Source: Cryptomeria japonica (Eukaryota > Streptophyta > Pinopsida > Cupressales > Cupressaceae). From it: a stretch of 62,000 bases of DNA. The stretch covers positions 782,666,119 to 782,728,118 of the forward strand of contig NC_081414.1 in NCBI RefSeq assembly GCF_030272615.1, in the 5' to 3' direction. Position numbers and translations under genes: made by a program. The notes beneath the pieces are model-generated. The model was not told where the DNA came from. It did no database searches and was given only the letters and a program-made list of their open reading frames with translations. Shown here one piece after another: positions 1 to 11,049 of the stretch. Position 1 is the stretch's first letter. Each line of letters opens with the position of its first letter.

Positions 1-380
1 TAGAAGCTATCATCAAGTTTTTGCACTTTACTTAAACACTGATAATAGTTATGAAGGGGCATCAGAATCTAATTGAAGTTGATGAAACACTGACAAGGTG
101 ATGCAATTCGGTGTTTTGTCCAAGAAATACAAGTCACTAAAAGGGGAACGCTATGTTGCATTTAATATCTTCATTGATAATTTTTGCATCATCCGGAAGT
201 TGGTCAAGTTTTTAAAGATGCAGAGGTATTCAATCTCGAGGCATTATCGGTTTGAAAGATGTCGATGCATTCTCATTCATTAATTAATTAGTTATTCTAA
301 CTCGTACAGTGGCGATTTTTGAAAGTTGAACAAAATTTTCGCTTCACGGTGCAATGATCAAGAGATTCATAGAAAATCGA
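1..380. other. Unassigned sequence, no gene seen
   Basis: No coding region is recognised. A stretch near 255-330 (gatgcattctcattcat, then a ttagttatt.taactc block and a later aaaattttcg) resembles 5160-5245 inside the Tat-like element, so this may be an old copy of the same repeat family. The small open frame at 98-283 has no recognisable motif. Confidence 0.4.
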
Positions 381-570
381 TTTGTTGACAAGGCTTTTCA
401 TACTTTCAAGAATATGCAGTTGGAAGGTGTACAACCAAATTATTTCACTATTGAAAATAATGGGAGCACCAAAACAGTGTGTGGATATTCATCAAATCAT
501 AATTGATAATGGGAATATGTTATAAGCGTCAAATATTTGATAGATGGACATGCATAATGTGGAACCATAG
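381..570 (+). pseudogene. PPR-like protein fragment
   Basis: The frame from 381 reads a helix-turn-helix repeat of pentatricopeptide type: AFHTFKNMQLEGVQPN followed by YFTI, as in the 'F..M...GV.PN..T' consensus. After a frame change near 461 it continues with CVDIHQIIIDNGNML, which resembles the next repeat of PLS-class PPR proteins. PPR proteins bind organelle RNA. Only about two repeats remain, with a frameshift and stops after NGNML, so this is a non-functional scrap, probably captured or retrocopied. No intact PPR gene lies nearby. The call rests on consensus spacing only. Confidence 0.5.
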
Positions 571-1148
571 ACAAAAAGAACATCTCCAAGGTCTCGTCGT
601 CTCGAAGCAATATCATCTAATGCGATGCACCAGATATATTTGTTGAAAATTCTTGATGAACATCAAAGAAGATGCAATTCAAAGACGTGAGGCCGAGTTC
701 TACAAGTATCAAAATCGGTTGTAAACATGCATGCAGAACATGGAAAATCACAAATCAAGTGAAATGTTTAGCAGAATGTAATTTCTTGGAAAGAAATCAT
801 TGCAAGTTGTGTACAACATGGTTTGTTTAAAAAGACTTCACAAACATTCGAGCAAATGCAATTAATAGGAGTAAAGTCAAATTCATGGTTACATCATTCA
901 TCAAAGCACAGTGTATGGTCTTGGAATGAAAATTGTGATATCGGTGCGAGAATATTAAGTTGTAGAAGTTTTCAAAGAAATTAGTCTTATTACGTTTCAT
1001 TTCAAAAACAGTGATCACATTGGTGTGGAACACAGATGTCAATTCTTATCATAAATGAGAATATTACAATGAGGAAATGGAAGTTAATTGTTTGTGTTTG
1101 AAGGAATGTCGTGGGTGAATGATCAGTGTACATTAATGATCAAGGTGG
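571..1148. other. Unassigned sequence before the tentative LTR
   Basis: No open frame of note and no recognised domain. It lies between the PPR-like scrap and the presumed LTR of the Tat-like element. The open frame at 827-1042 on the minus strand shows no motif. Confidence 0.35.
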
Positions 1149-2155
1149 TGTTATAGTTGCATCAACTTGGTCTTTTTCCTAACTTACTAGTTTCAAATTG
1201 TCATTTTGTGACTTATGTCACTTGATGTTACTAAAGTTAGAATTTGGATCTAATGTTAGTAAAAGTTAGCTAAATCTTAACTTGTCTTCAAAAGGGTAAT
1301 TACTCTAAGTGTCCGTTTATGGTAGTTATCCTAAGTAACTATTTAGATAGTTATTCTAAGTAGTTATTCTAAATGTTCACTTAGTTAGTTATCCTAAGTA
1401 GTTAGACCAAGTATTTATGAGGTAGTTATTCTCTCTAGCCTATAAATACAAGGCCAATTAATTTGTAAAAATGGAGGAGGACTCTTATGAAGGGAAAACT
1501 TTGGAGAATTTTGTAGAGAAACGATTTGAGATCTTTTGGTTTTCACATTTTGTACACAAAGATTTTGGACTTGTATATTTTCAAAATAATAATGAAGAAT
1601 GCATTGAGTTCATATGTGTTGAATGTATTCATGATTTATTGAACTACTAATTTCTCGTTTGTTAAATTTGTAATCCCTTTGTGTATCGGTGGAATCTATT
1701 GGTTTTCAGTTTAATAATCTATGTAATTGACATGATGAAGCACGTCATTTCTTGGTATCTTGTCTTGTCTATGCTAGTATAGCCTATCTCTTCGTATGTT
1801 GAGATTTGTCGTGCTTCTTTCATCATCATTGCATTTCTTAAACCCATCTTGTGATTAAACCCCTTTGAAATTGTTATTCATCATGAATCTCATATGGTGT
1901 TTGTATGTCTACTTTTGGGTTTTCATTACTTATCTCTCTTTAGTTTTGTGTTTTCTCCTTTATGTACTTTCAGTTTAGAAGTACAAAAAAATATTAAATA
2001 CCCCCATCATATGAGGTAGTTACCCCTCTCAAATGAAGAGGAATATTACGGTCTCACCATAATCTCTCCAACTCTTGGAATAGTTGTCACTGCTCTTCGA
2101 GCAAACATGGTCAATTTTGAAGGGGAATTCACAGTGACAACTCTATTTACCAGCA
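1149..2155 (+). repeat. Tentative 5' LTR of the Tat-like element
   Basis: The right end is set by the primer site just downstream (..accagca at 2155). The left end is a guess at a TGTTATAG start. The block has a TATA box at 1441, a transcript-leader-like stretch, and no coding potential. It lacks a partner LTR in the window, so its borders cannot be checked by pairing. Confidence 0.45.
1439..1450 (+). promoter_or_regulatory. TATA box of the tentative LTR
   Basis: TATAAATA at 1441-1448, preceded by 'agcc', is a good plant TATA box and lies about 700 bases before the LTR end. It would drive the genomic RNA of the Tat-like element. Confidence 0.5.
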
Positions 2156-2160
2156 TATTT

Positions 2161-2180
2161 TTGGCGACTTTGTTGGGGAG
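2161..2180 (+). other. Primer-binding site, tRNA-Asp type (diverged)
   Basis: tggcgactttgttgggga resembles the TGGCGCCGTTGCCGGGGA site used by Athila/Tat Gypsy elements, with several C-to-T or similar changes. It sits a few bases after the inferred LTR end, as expected for the start of minus-strand synthesis. Confidence 0.55.
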
Positions 2181-2274
2181 AGAAATACCAGTGTGTTTTG
2201 TTCCTCAGAAATTTTAAGGTACCTTTTTTAGAATGAAGGTTGGCGACTTTGTTTGAAATATCAAATTCAAATCA

Positions 2275-3253
2275 ATGGTTTGGTACAAAGGAAAGTTGGA
2301 AAGTGATAGTGAAAGTGATGATGAAGACTATTTATATCAAAAGAAGAAAGTTCCTGATCAGCCCATACAAATTGAATTCTTGAAGAGCTTTTATGGTGGT
2401 ATGCAGTTTACTTTTGATAAGATTCACCCCTCCTTATGTCAAGTGTTGCAAAATATTGAAGAATAGGATGGAAAAGAGATTGGTTTTGTTGCTTATAATA
2501 ATTTACTTAAATCAACAACAATTGAAGAGAGATGAAGATAAAATTTATCTTTATCTTGTAGTAGTTGCTCAACATAATCAAAGTCTTGATGATCCTGAAC
2601 AAGTCAACTTCTTGAAAATTTTCTATGGTGGAAACCAACTTGGTCCTAATAAAATTCATCCTTCTCTACTTCAATATTTGCAAGTAATTGAAGAGAAAGA
2701 AGGAATGGTAAACTCATTTCTTGTTCATGATCATTCACTTGAACTAGAGGTAAACAATAGCAATGATGAAGAAAAAGATCCTTTTGTTTCACTTGTTGCT
2801 CAAAGAAATCAAGATTTTAATGATGGTGAACAAGTTCAATTTTTGAAAATCTTCTATGGTAATAGGCAACTTGATCCTAATAAATTGCATCCTTCCTTGC
2901 TTCAAAAATTGGAAATGATTGAACAAAAAGAGGAGGGATACAATTATTTTCTGGAAGATTGTCACATTCCTGATGAGATGTCTTATGATTCAAGTTTTGA
3001 AAAAGATCCATCACATTATGCATGTGTTGAGGAAGATGAAGCCATATCAGTTCACAAGGATACATCTCAAAAGAAAGATCAAAATAAAGTGTGTGAAGAA
3101 GAAAAGGAAGATTGCATCTATGTATGCCATGAGCATTATGAAGACTACCACAACAAGGAAGAAGTCTTCCATGAACCTAAAAATAATGAGTTTGAAGAAA
3201 AAGGTTTCAAATGTTTTGAAGACTTCCATGGAGCCCAAGCTTCAAGAAAATGA
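2275..3253 (+). pseudogene. Leader ORF of 77-residue tandem repeats, unknown function
   Basis: Two overlapping frames (2275-2466, then 2393-3253) form one broken reading frame. It contains three copies of a module around FLK.FYGG.QL.PNKIHPSLLQ followed by an acidic stretch. Landmark Phe codons are at 2377, 2609 and 2840, giving spacings of 232 and 231 bases. The one-base excess between copies 1 and 2 is the frameshift that splits the ORF. Each module is a hydrophobic core segment followed by a Glu/Asp-rich linker; the tail after the third copy is strongly acidic and Lys-rich. It lies where gag or an extra leader ORF would sit in Tat/Ogre elements. I do not recognise the family and see no capsid or zinc-knuckle motif. 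Confidence 0.6.
2302..3010 (+). repeat. 231-bp coding tandem repeat, three copies
   Basis: Three head-to-tail units of about 231 bases. Units 2 and 3 match in DNA and protein: VAQHNQSLDDPEQV against VAQRNQDFNDGEQV, then FLKIFYGGNQL against FLKIFYGNRQL. Unit 1 keeps only the core FLKSFYGG and HPSL portions. The unit is a multiple of three, so duplication preserved the reading frame. Confidence 0.7.
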
Positions 3254-5600
3254 TGAAGAGGAGAGGAATAAAGAGAAACCTTATATGGTTTTTATTCTAA
3301 ATTGGTGTCTTAATTCTTCTGATGATGATTTTCTTTGTGGAGAAGACATTCCTATTATTCCATCACCAATCAAATGAGATGATATTAGCATTGATGATGT
3401 CAAAGTTTCAATAACTTCTAAGTAACCTTTCATTGCCATGACCAATGGAGAGGCAACTACAAGTGAAACTATAAATATCCTCTTTTCCTTCAGAATTGGA
3501 GACCTTTACTTTTGAAAATATTGATGTACTTCTAGATCAGCTTCAAGCACTAGGAAGTGAGTCATCAAGTTTACATTCTTCATCATTCTTTCAAATTAGA
3601 TATGAAACATTTAAATTCATTAGTGACAATAATAATAAAGAAACATTGATAAAGGAGATGGTTAATTGGCCAATTTTTTAGTCTTTCCATTTTGATGACT
3701 TACTTTTGGAAACTCTAGAAAAAAGATTGTTTTCTCTGTGGTGAAGCTGGCTACCTAGATTCTTTGAAACCATCTAGTGAATCTATTTCTACAAATATTT
3801 CTAGAGATGTGGATGTATTCCCTTCTTCTTCATTCTCATATTCTTTAGAGAAAGATTTTTCTTAAATTTTAATGACAAAGGAAGAGGAAAGTATTTTGAT
3901 AAAAGATAATCCTATGCTCCTAGAAGCTGACATTCAAGAAGAAGATTCAATCATTGTATCTACATAAGTATCTTCAAATCAAAAATTGTATAAAGGATGT
4001 CCAATTCAAGGCTTGATTTCATCCGATCCAAACTATCAGAGGGGTCTTTAGATAGAGGATATTGGTATGCTTAAGAATATTCCAAAAGTTGCCAATAATG
4101 TTCAAGGTGGTACCAATTTGATTCAAGAGAGCCCACAGATTTATGATGAGAGATGGTTGTTTGGTTCATTGCTCAAAGATATTTCTCATCTTATACATGT
4201 TTATTTACTCCACCTATGCAACTTACAGGTGTCACATGGACGCACATCAATTTTGCGTAGAGGCGCCTATTTCTCTCAATTATGTGAATGGTTTTGTATG
4301 ACAAGCCTCGATAAATTTGAGGTTGGATTTCCCTACCATGTACATATTTAGTCAGAAGTTTTGGTTATGTTCATCCCATTTTTGGTTTGAGGTTGGTCTC
4401 TCCAGTTAGTTCCTTTTGTGGTCTCCTCTTTTCATGACTCTATTTCCCAATGGATAAGACATTAATTATCTACAAAACCTATGGGTTCATCCTGCATCCC
4501 TTACAGTCCTTGTCCCCAATCAGAGCTAGTTGTTACCCTATTTTAAACTTGGTAATATTTAAACTTTTTGACATTTAAAATTTTGTGCACAATAGTTGTC
4601 GATTTAAAAGGTCTCCTATAATCCTCAAATGATAAGTCTCCTATCTCATTGTCTATTTAACAGATTAAATAAAGTTGTGGATATTCTTATTTTCACCAAA
4701 GTGAATGTGCCATCAAATACTTTATCCCGCTAAGTTCAACAAAATATTGATGGACTTGTGGATATTCTTCAAATCACCCATAATTTGTAAATGACCTAAA
4801 ACACTTGCTAAGTGTATGGGTTGATCTTTTTGCATGGTTGATCAAGTTTTCAAAGATGTTGATAAGGAGAGTAATGAGTTTCAAGTTAATACAAATTGGT
4901 GTTTTTCCTTGAGACTCATAACTTACTGAAAAGGAAATGATGATTCAAACATTTTATAGTTGTCAGCAACTTCCTAAAAGACTAGAAAAGGCACTAGCAA
5001 GAGAAAGGCTTCATTGGCAAGTTTGTGTGCCTTCAAAAGTTGTCGTACTTGTGAAACTCACCAAAGGAGGAAGAGTTTTTAGTGTTGCTTATAATTTTCA
5101 TGAGCAGATAAAATCACCATCGGCGAATTCACCAACATTGTAAACTATAGCTAAACACGGATGCATTCTTACTCATCAAAGAGTTAGTTATTATAACTCA
5201 TAAGTTTGGGATTTGAGTAAGTTGCCCAAGTTTTCGACAATCGATGTTGATCATGAACATGCAAGCCTTCAGTGACAAGTGATATTGTTACCATAACTAC
5301 CCAAAAAAAAAAGAAGATTTGTAAAAAGAATTATCACAATCTTCATCAGGAGTTCTACACTTATCGGCAAGTTAATTCTTTTCCACAAGTCAACGATAGA
5401 TTTTGAAGCTAGGTGTAAAGAGTCACTAAAAATCTTGAGTAAAATGCTCCTATCGGTGATTTATGTTACTTCATTAGAACTCTGAAATTGTGAAGTCATT
5501 AGAACTATCGGTGAGTTATGTCACTAAAAATATCGAGTAAAAGGCTCCTATCTTCTATGCAAAACCTTTGAGTTTTAAAGAGTTATGTGATTTTTATAGT
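3254..5600 (+). other. Degenerate internal region of the Tat-like element
   Basis: No domain is recognised. Short open frames at 3496-3681 and 4067-4351 probably continue the leader/gag region: the first begins METFTFENIDVLLDQLQ and is rich in Ser and acidic residues, the second includes DERWLFGSLLKDI. The part from about 4800 to 5250 resembles the start of the window. This is where gag, nucleocapsid and protease would lie, but none can be read. Confidence 0.4.
5422..5555 (+). repeat. 98-bp direct duplication
   Basis: gtcactaaaaat.t.gagtaaaa.gctcctatc occurs at 5422 and again at 5520, a period of 98 bases, with the second copy truncated. It looks like a local tandem duplication in noncoding or decayed sequence. 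Confidence 0.5.
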
Positions 5601-5609
5601 CTAGGGTAT

Positions 5610-5760
5610 AATATTGTATCAAGTCTTAGTTATGATGGCATAGGTTATGGACCTAATTGCCAAGGTATTGAGATTCCTTTGGAACCTGAACCGTATCATC
5701 ATAACACTAGACTAGGATATTGACCTACATCTCACAAGGCTAAACCATGGTTAATTGTCA
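5610..5760 (+). pseudogene. G-patch-like fragment upstream of RT
   Basis: One frame reads SYDGIGYGPNCQGIEIPLE, then after a short linker RLGY before a stop. The Gly-aromatic-Gly spacing (GIGYG..CQGI...LGY) resembles the G-patch segment between protease and RT in some plant Gypsy polyproteins. G-patch motifs bind nucleic acid or helicases. The fragment is short, so the call is tentative. Confidence 0.35.
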
Positions 5761-5937
5761 ACATAGTTTTTGTTGAGCCTTCCTCTTAAGTTTGTATATC
5801 CTGAATACATTGATACTATAACACCATCTAACAAAGTTCATTCCGACCTTTTCCCTTCGAATGAGTCCTTAAATGAATTCTTGTGTGTGTTAGTTGAGTT
5901 ACCTTCTTACTATCATAAGCATTAATTCCCATATTAT

Positions 5938-7330
5938 TTGAATGCTAAAGCATACTTTGGGGAATTTGTCATGAGTATTAATAAAGAAAATTACTTATCC
6001 CATGATGAGGAATGCATATCTTTATCTCATCCAGAAGACCATAGTACTCTCATAATGAGAGAAAATATTAATGTTGCCATGGATGATAAAGCTCTTGATA
6101 AGGTTATAAAAGTTCGAAAGTGTCTATCCTTAGAGGAATCTAAGGAATATTCAGATGTCCTACACTAGTTTCCTGATATCTTTTCTTGGTTATATGATGA
6201 AATTCCAGGGATTGTTGAATCGATTGTGGTTCACAATAATATGCTAATTCCTAATGCCAAGCCTATAAAGAAAAAGATATAAAAATGAATCCCAAGGTAG
6301 CCTTATAGTCAAGACGAAGATAGAAAAGGTTTTAAAAGTTGGTTTTATCCATCCTATCGACTACTTTCCTTGAATTTTGAACATTGTTCCAATTGGTAAA
6401 CCTAATATTAAAATCCAAATCTATATTGAGTTTCAAGATTAAAATAATGCTTCCCTCAAGAATGAATTTCTACTCCAGAATATTGATACGATTTTAGATT
6501 CAATTACAGGTTACACTTTTGTCTCTTTCATGGATGGCTTCTTTGGTTATAATCAGATTCACATTAAACTAAAAGATCTGTACAAAACTACTTTTACAAC
6601 CCTTTGGGTACCTTCTATTATGCCATCATGTCGTTTGGGTTCCTACCAATGAGCCATGACTCATATTTCATGATTTCATCCTTAAGATTTTAAAAGATTA
6701 TGTTAATGATGTCTTAATGAAGTTGATTATCTACCAAGATAGTGTCAAGAATCTTTGATCATTGAAAGGTTTCGACTATATAAGATGAGACTAAATCATC
6801 TTGTGTGTTTTTGGTATTGATGCTAGAAAAATTTTAAGGTTTATTGTCTCACTGTGGAATCAAGATAGATACAAACAAAATTGATGCAATTGGTAACATG
6901 CCTCCACCAAATAACATCTCTAAAATTCATAGTTTGCAAGGGAATATTCAGGCCATTCATAGATTTGTAGCTCAATCGGTAGATTAAACCCTTCCATTCA
7001 CGTAATTGCTGAAGAAAGATGTACATTTCAAGTGGAATGAAGAGTGTCAAAAAGCCATTTGATTCTATCAAGAATTATTTGGCTAATCTATCCATCTTGA
7101 TGTTGACTATGTTATATAGGCCCTTCCTTTTATACATATCTGCCTCATCTAACTATCTAGTAGTCTTGTTAGCTCAGCATGATGATGATGATCGAGAAAG
7201 GGTGGTATATTACATTAGCCATGTTCTTGTCAAGTATGAAACTCGATATTCTACAATAGAAAAAAAATGCTTAGATCTTGTCTCCGAAACGCGGAAGCTA
7301 AGTATTATATCCTTCATCTATAAATATGAG
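5938..7330 (+). pseudogene. Reverse transcriptase and RNase H remnant (Ty3/Gypsy)
   Basis: The frame at 5938-6168 runs into FPDIFSWLYDEIPGI, the segment that precedes RT in Tat-type elements. It is followed, with stops and frameshifts, by pieces of fingers and palm such as FMDGFFGYNQIHI (catalytic Asp in place) and PLGTFYYAIMSFGF. The second catalytic YxDD motif cannot be read confidently. The connection segment reads PPPNNISKIHSLQG, LLKKDVHFKWNEECQKA. RNase H at about 7080-7330 reads FDSIKNYLANLSI and, later, RVVYYISHVLVKYETRYS and EKKCLDLV. The parts are in order but in at least three frames, so the enzyme is dead. Confidence 0.7.
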
Positions 7331-7722
7331 TAGTCATTAAAAATAATCTTCTTAAACATCTCTTTCAAATTTTGACCTCTTAGGTAGGCTAGCTAAGTGG
7401 GTAATGTTTCTTTTTGAGTTTGATATAAAATTCATGGCTTGGAAGTCAATTGAAGGGTAGGTATTGTTAGCCAATTGCTTGAATACCCTACTATCAAATA
7501 CTTTCCTACTTTAGACCTCTTCCTTAATGAGAATCGTTGACAATTAGTCAAGAGCCCATATGGGTCATGTATTTCAATATATCAAGATGTCAGACTAGTT
7601 CAAGAGTGGGTTTTGTGTTGAGCTCACCTAAAAGAATGCTAGTCCCTCTTTCCTTTCATTTATAATTCCATTGCACTAATAACATCACTAAATACGAAGC
7701 CCTAATTGTTGTCTTATGTTCT

Positions 7723-8247
7723 ATGATTGTGATGGAAGTGAAGCATATTCACATTAATGGGGACTTTGAACTTCTTGTAAATCAAGTAACAACAACATAT
7801 CGTGTTAACCAATTGAAATTATCTCAGTATAAATATTTAGTCATGACCATACTCAAATATCTCACCACTTATACTATTGATAGCATATCTCAGAGAGAAA
7901 ATAATCATGCAGATGCAATGGCAAGCACTACTTCCCTTGTAGGCCTAAACTATAGTCAAAATGAGTATCATTTTTTGATACAAGTTCATCACTCTCCTAT
8001 TGTATCTAATCAACTTGAATTTGATAGTTCTATGTGTGCTCATGTAGACTCAGAAGAGTGTTTTATGCATATCTATAACTATCTTAATAGTGGAATTTTT
8101 CTAGATGATGCTAGTAAGAGTATGCGTGTTTGGGTTCAAAAGCTTGCTACTTGGTATATTCTCTTATCTAATGCTTTTTATCAAAGATCATACAATGGTC
8201 TTCTTCTACATTTTTTAAATAAAGCCAAGATACATATTTCCTTTTAG
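7723..8247 (+). pseudogene. Second RNase H domain (Tat-type) and linker
   Basis: The 174-codon frame starts MEVKHIHINGDFELLVNQV and continues through TYRVNQLKLSQY to SISQRENNHADAMAS. The Asp of GDFELLVNQ and the Asp of HADA match the catalytic pattern of the archaeal-like RNase H that Tat elements carry in addition to the usual domain. The rest of the frame is the linker to integrase and runs into the zinc-binding region. This domain supports the Tat assignment and is one of the better preserved parts of the element. Confidence 0.7.
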
Positions 8248-8289
8248 GAAGCCCATTCATGTTTTGGAGGTGCGAACTTTGAAGGTAAA

Positions 8290-9312
8290 TCTCAAATTCA
8301 TAAATTAACCCACATGGGGTATTATTGGCAAACAATGGAGTAAGATTCATTTGCCTTTGTAAAAAAATTCCCTCAATGTCAATAATATAGTAACCTTATT
8401 CAAGCTGCCATGTAGGAGATCCGACCTCAAACCTCTTCTTAGCCATTTCAGACTTGGGGACTTGATACTATTGGTAAGATATCTCTCCCTTGTTCTAAAG
8501 GATATACATTCATCATTACTGATATAGATTACTTCACTCTGAGTGGGTCAAAGATACACTGCTAAGGTCCACTACTGCTGGTATAATTTGTAGCTTTATT
8601 TTAGATAATTTTTTTTCTCATTTTGGTTTACCTATTGCCCTTATTTTTGATAATGGTACACCATTTAAGAACAAGGAGCGTAGGCAATTTCTAGAAAAAT
8701 TTCACATTTTGCATCTTTTTTTTACACCATATTTTCCTCAGTCTAATGGTCAGGCGGAAGTATCCAACCAAACTATTGAGCGGATATTACACAAAACCAT
8801 TAGTAAGAACGATAAATATTGGCATACTCAATTGACCTATACACTATAGGCCTATCACAAAAGTGTATGTATAGATACAAGAATGAAGCCTTATACCCTT
8901 GTGTATAGAACTGATGCACTCACTCCCTTAGAGTTTGAAATTTCTTCATTACACATTTCCATTAAGGGGATAATTTATGATGACTCTTATCATACCCTTT
9001 GTATCAACCAGCATGAGTTTTTAGATGACTATTGCGTAAAGGCCCTTCAACATCTCCAAACCTATAAAAAATCCTTATATAAATAGTATAACCAGAGTTT
9101 CCTTCTCTTAAAATTTCAAAATAGGTGGCTTGGTTCTTTATGGGAATTAAAAGAATGCTAACATGCCACACAACCAAAGTGGGAAATCTAGCCCAAATTG
9201 GTTAGTTCTATACATAATCACCTATATTTATAGTTTTGGTGCCTATGGTTTGTCTCATATAGATGGCACACCTTTTAAAGAGCCTATGAATGTTTTGCAT
9301 TTACGTTGATAT
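8290..9312 (+). pseudogene. Integrase remnant of the Tat-like element
   Basis: The HHCC region reads IHKLTHMGYYWQTME, then FPQCQ. The core keeps TWGLDTIGKI (first Asp), IFDNGTPFKNKE (second Asp) and QSNGQAEVSNQTIERIL (Glu), so the DDE triad is still visible. It is followed by AYHKSVCIDTRMKPYTLVY, LDDYCVKALQHLQTYKKSLY, and a tail ending DGTPFKEPMNVLHL, the usual GPY/F-side end of plant Gypsy integrases. There are stops at several points and frame changes after 9086. It catalysed cDNA insertion when intact. Confidence 0.75.
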
Positions 9313-9428
9313 TATGTCTAGAAGGACTTTATATGTCATAAGAACAACCCTTAGTTATGTAAGGTTGTTTTTCTATGACATTTCTTCATCAAAACAATTC
9401 CATATATCTCTATGTTATGGAGTGACTA

Positions 9429-11049
9429 TGTTGGCATTGTGTTGTCATTGATGTCAACCGGTATAAGATGACCAAAGGTAGATGAGATGTATGTGCAACT
9501 CTAAAATGAAGGAGTATAGGATGTGATATCTTGGATATCACCTTGTTTTGAAGAACATCGGTAAAGGCAAGGAAGATGACCTCGGGAGTCACCAATACAC
9601 AAGTTAGTGCCTAACTTGTGTGATGAGATAGAGAGGTGTTTGAGTGGTTGTTTATGATGAAGAGGAAGAATGTTATCTGAATAACATCAACATTGGTAGA
9701 GAATAATGAACTAGTGTGGTGTGAGGTTGTAAAACTACCGAACCCTCATCGGTTGAAGATGCAGTCATCATGAGAAGTAATGACTAAATAGTGAGTGTGT
9801 CCACACCAGATCACATGTTCCTGTTTGAAGAAATATTGCACAGATAGGGAACTCACATGAGCATATGACAAGGTGTTACTCCACCAAGTAAGTGGGGCTT
9901 ATCTCCTATATGCATTGAGGCATTATAGTTTGGTGAGATAAGAGTGAAGAGGTAAAAGAAAGGACTTGATAAATCACTCGAGATCCACCAGTGAAATGAG
10001 GGAATGTCTTACGTGAGAGAAGGCATGCTAAAGAAGAGTGAAATGTTTGTCATTTAGACAAACTGGTTGAGTAGATATAGTTAGAGGAGAATGGTCTGAT
10101 CGATGGAGTCTAGTAAAGGTTGATGACTGGTGTCATCAAGCATGATAACTGGTCTGTAACCCCACAGGTAATATGAGCAAGGTGCACATGCAGACGACTC
10201 TCCACCTTGGGGAAATGAGAAAATGAGATTTCTCAAAGAAAGACATGTCTGATGATTAGTCAAGGTGTTCCACCCACAGTTCAGGAGAATGCAGACATGA
10301 TGAGGTTACCGGTACAGTGTGTGATACGAGCAGGGATATCAAACTGACAAGAAAGAAGAACTGGTTGAGTGGTTGGTCAGTGATCTGATTTGGACCAACA
10401 TGAAGTGCTAAGATCAAAGTTAGTCACTATGGATACCACATGGAGTCAACGTGGAAAACCTGCATTTGGATAAAGATGGAATGTACATCAATAGGATTGT
10501 TGCAGGGTTCATTGGCTTTAATGAAAAGTCACACAAATCACAGGACATGTTGCAAAGCGATTGCAGGGGTTTCACACTCGAGGTATGGAAGAAAACTATG
10601 AGTCAGCTAAGAGTAATTGAGAAGATTGAGGTGACACAAGTAACAGCATGATAGTTCATTCGTGATTGACCAAGGGATCAGCTATTAGGGTAAAAAGCAA
10701 GTCACCAAAGATGGAAGGCGTGATCCAAAAGATGCAAATATGGTGGAGTTGTGCAATTGGATGTCAGAAAGATCAGATCATGCAAGATCTAATTGGATTT
10801 GGTTTACCTCGAGGATGGTGAGGAAACCCTATCCGCCTAGATTTTGAATTGGTTTTTGGAGGGAAAATCAAACTATAAGTGTGTGGCTGAAGAGAATGTT
10901 TAGTGCTGCTAAATAGTAGAATATTGTGTGACTGCAAAGTTGAAGACTTATGTAAGTAAGAGAAAATCATGCAAGTTCTTAATGAGCATTTGTAAAGAGA
11001 GTGGGAGTGAGAGAGAACCTAGTTGAAGATTTCAACCGGATGGAGAGAA
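9429..11049 (+). repeat. 5' LTR of the Copia element, left part
   Basis: Aligns by eye with 22083 to about 23730 of the 3' LTR: both have tgatgactgg.gtcatcaag, cgtgattgatcaagggatc and the plateau ending in ttcaaccgg.tgga. The alignment breaks exactly where the chromovirus begins at 11050. Small open frames here are in noncoding LTR sequence. Confidence 0.85.

Larger units (their letters stand above)
1149..9312 (+). mobile_element. Tat/Ogre-like Ty3/Gypsy element, heavily decayed
   Basis: The parts appear in the right order for one plus-strand Gypsy element: LTR-like sequence with a TATA box, an Asp-type primer site near 2162, a leader ORF region, a G-patch-like piece, reverse transcriptase, RNase H, a second RNase H with GDFELLVNQ and HADA motifs, and integrase ending in a GPY/F-like tail at about 9310. 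A second RNase H between RNase H and integrase is characteristic of the plant Tat lineage. No 3' LTR is recognised before the Copia element at 9429, so the right end is missing or too diverged. The frame is broken many times and the element cannot be autonomous. Confidence 0.75.
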
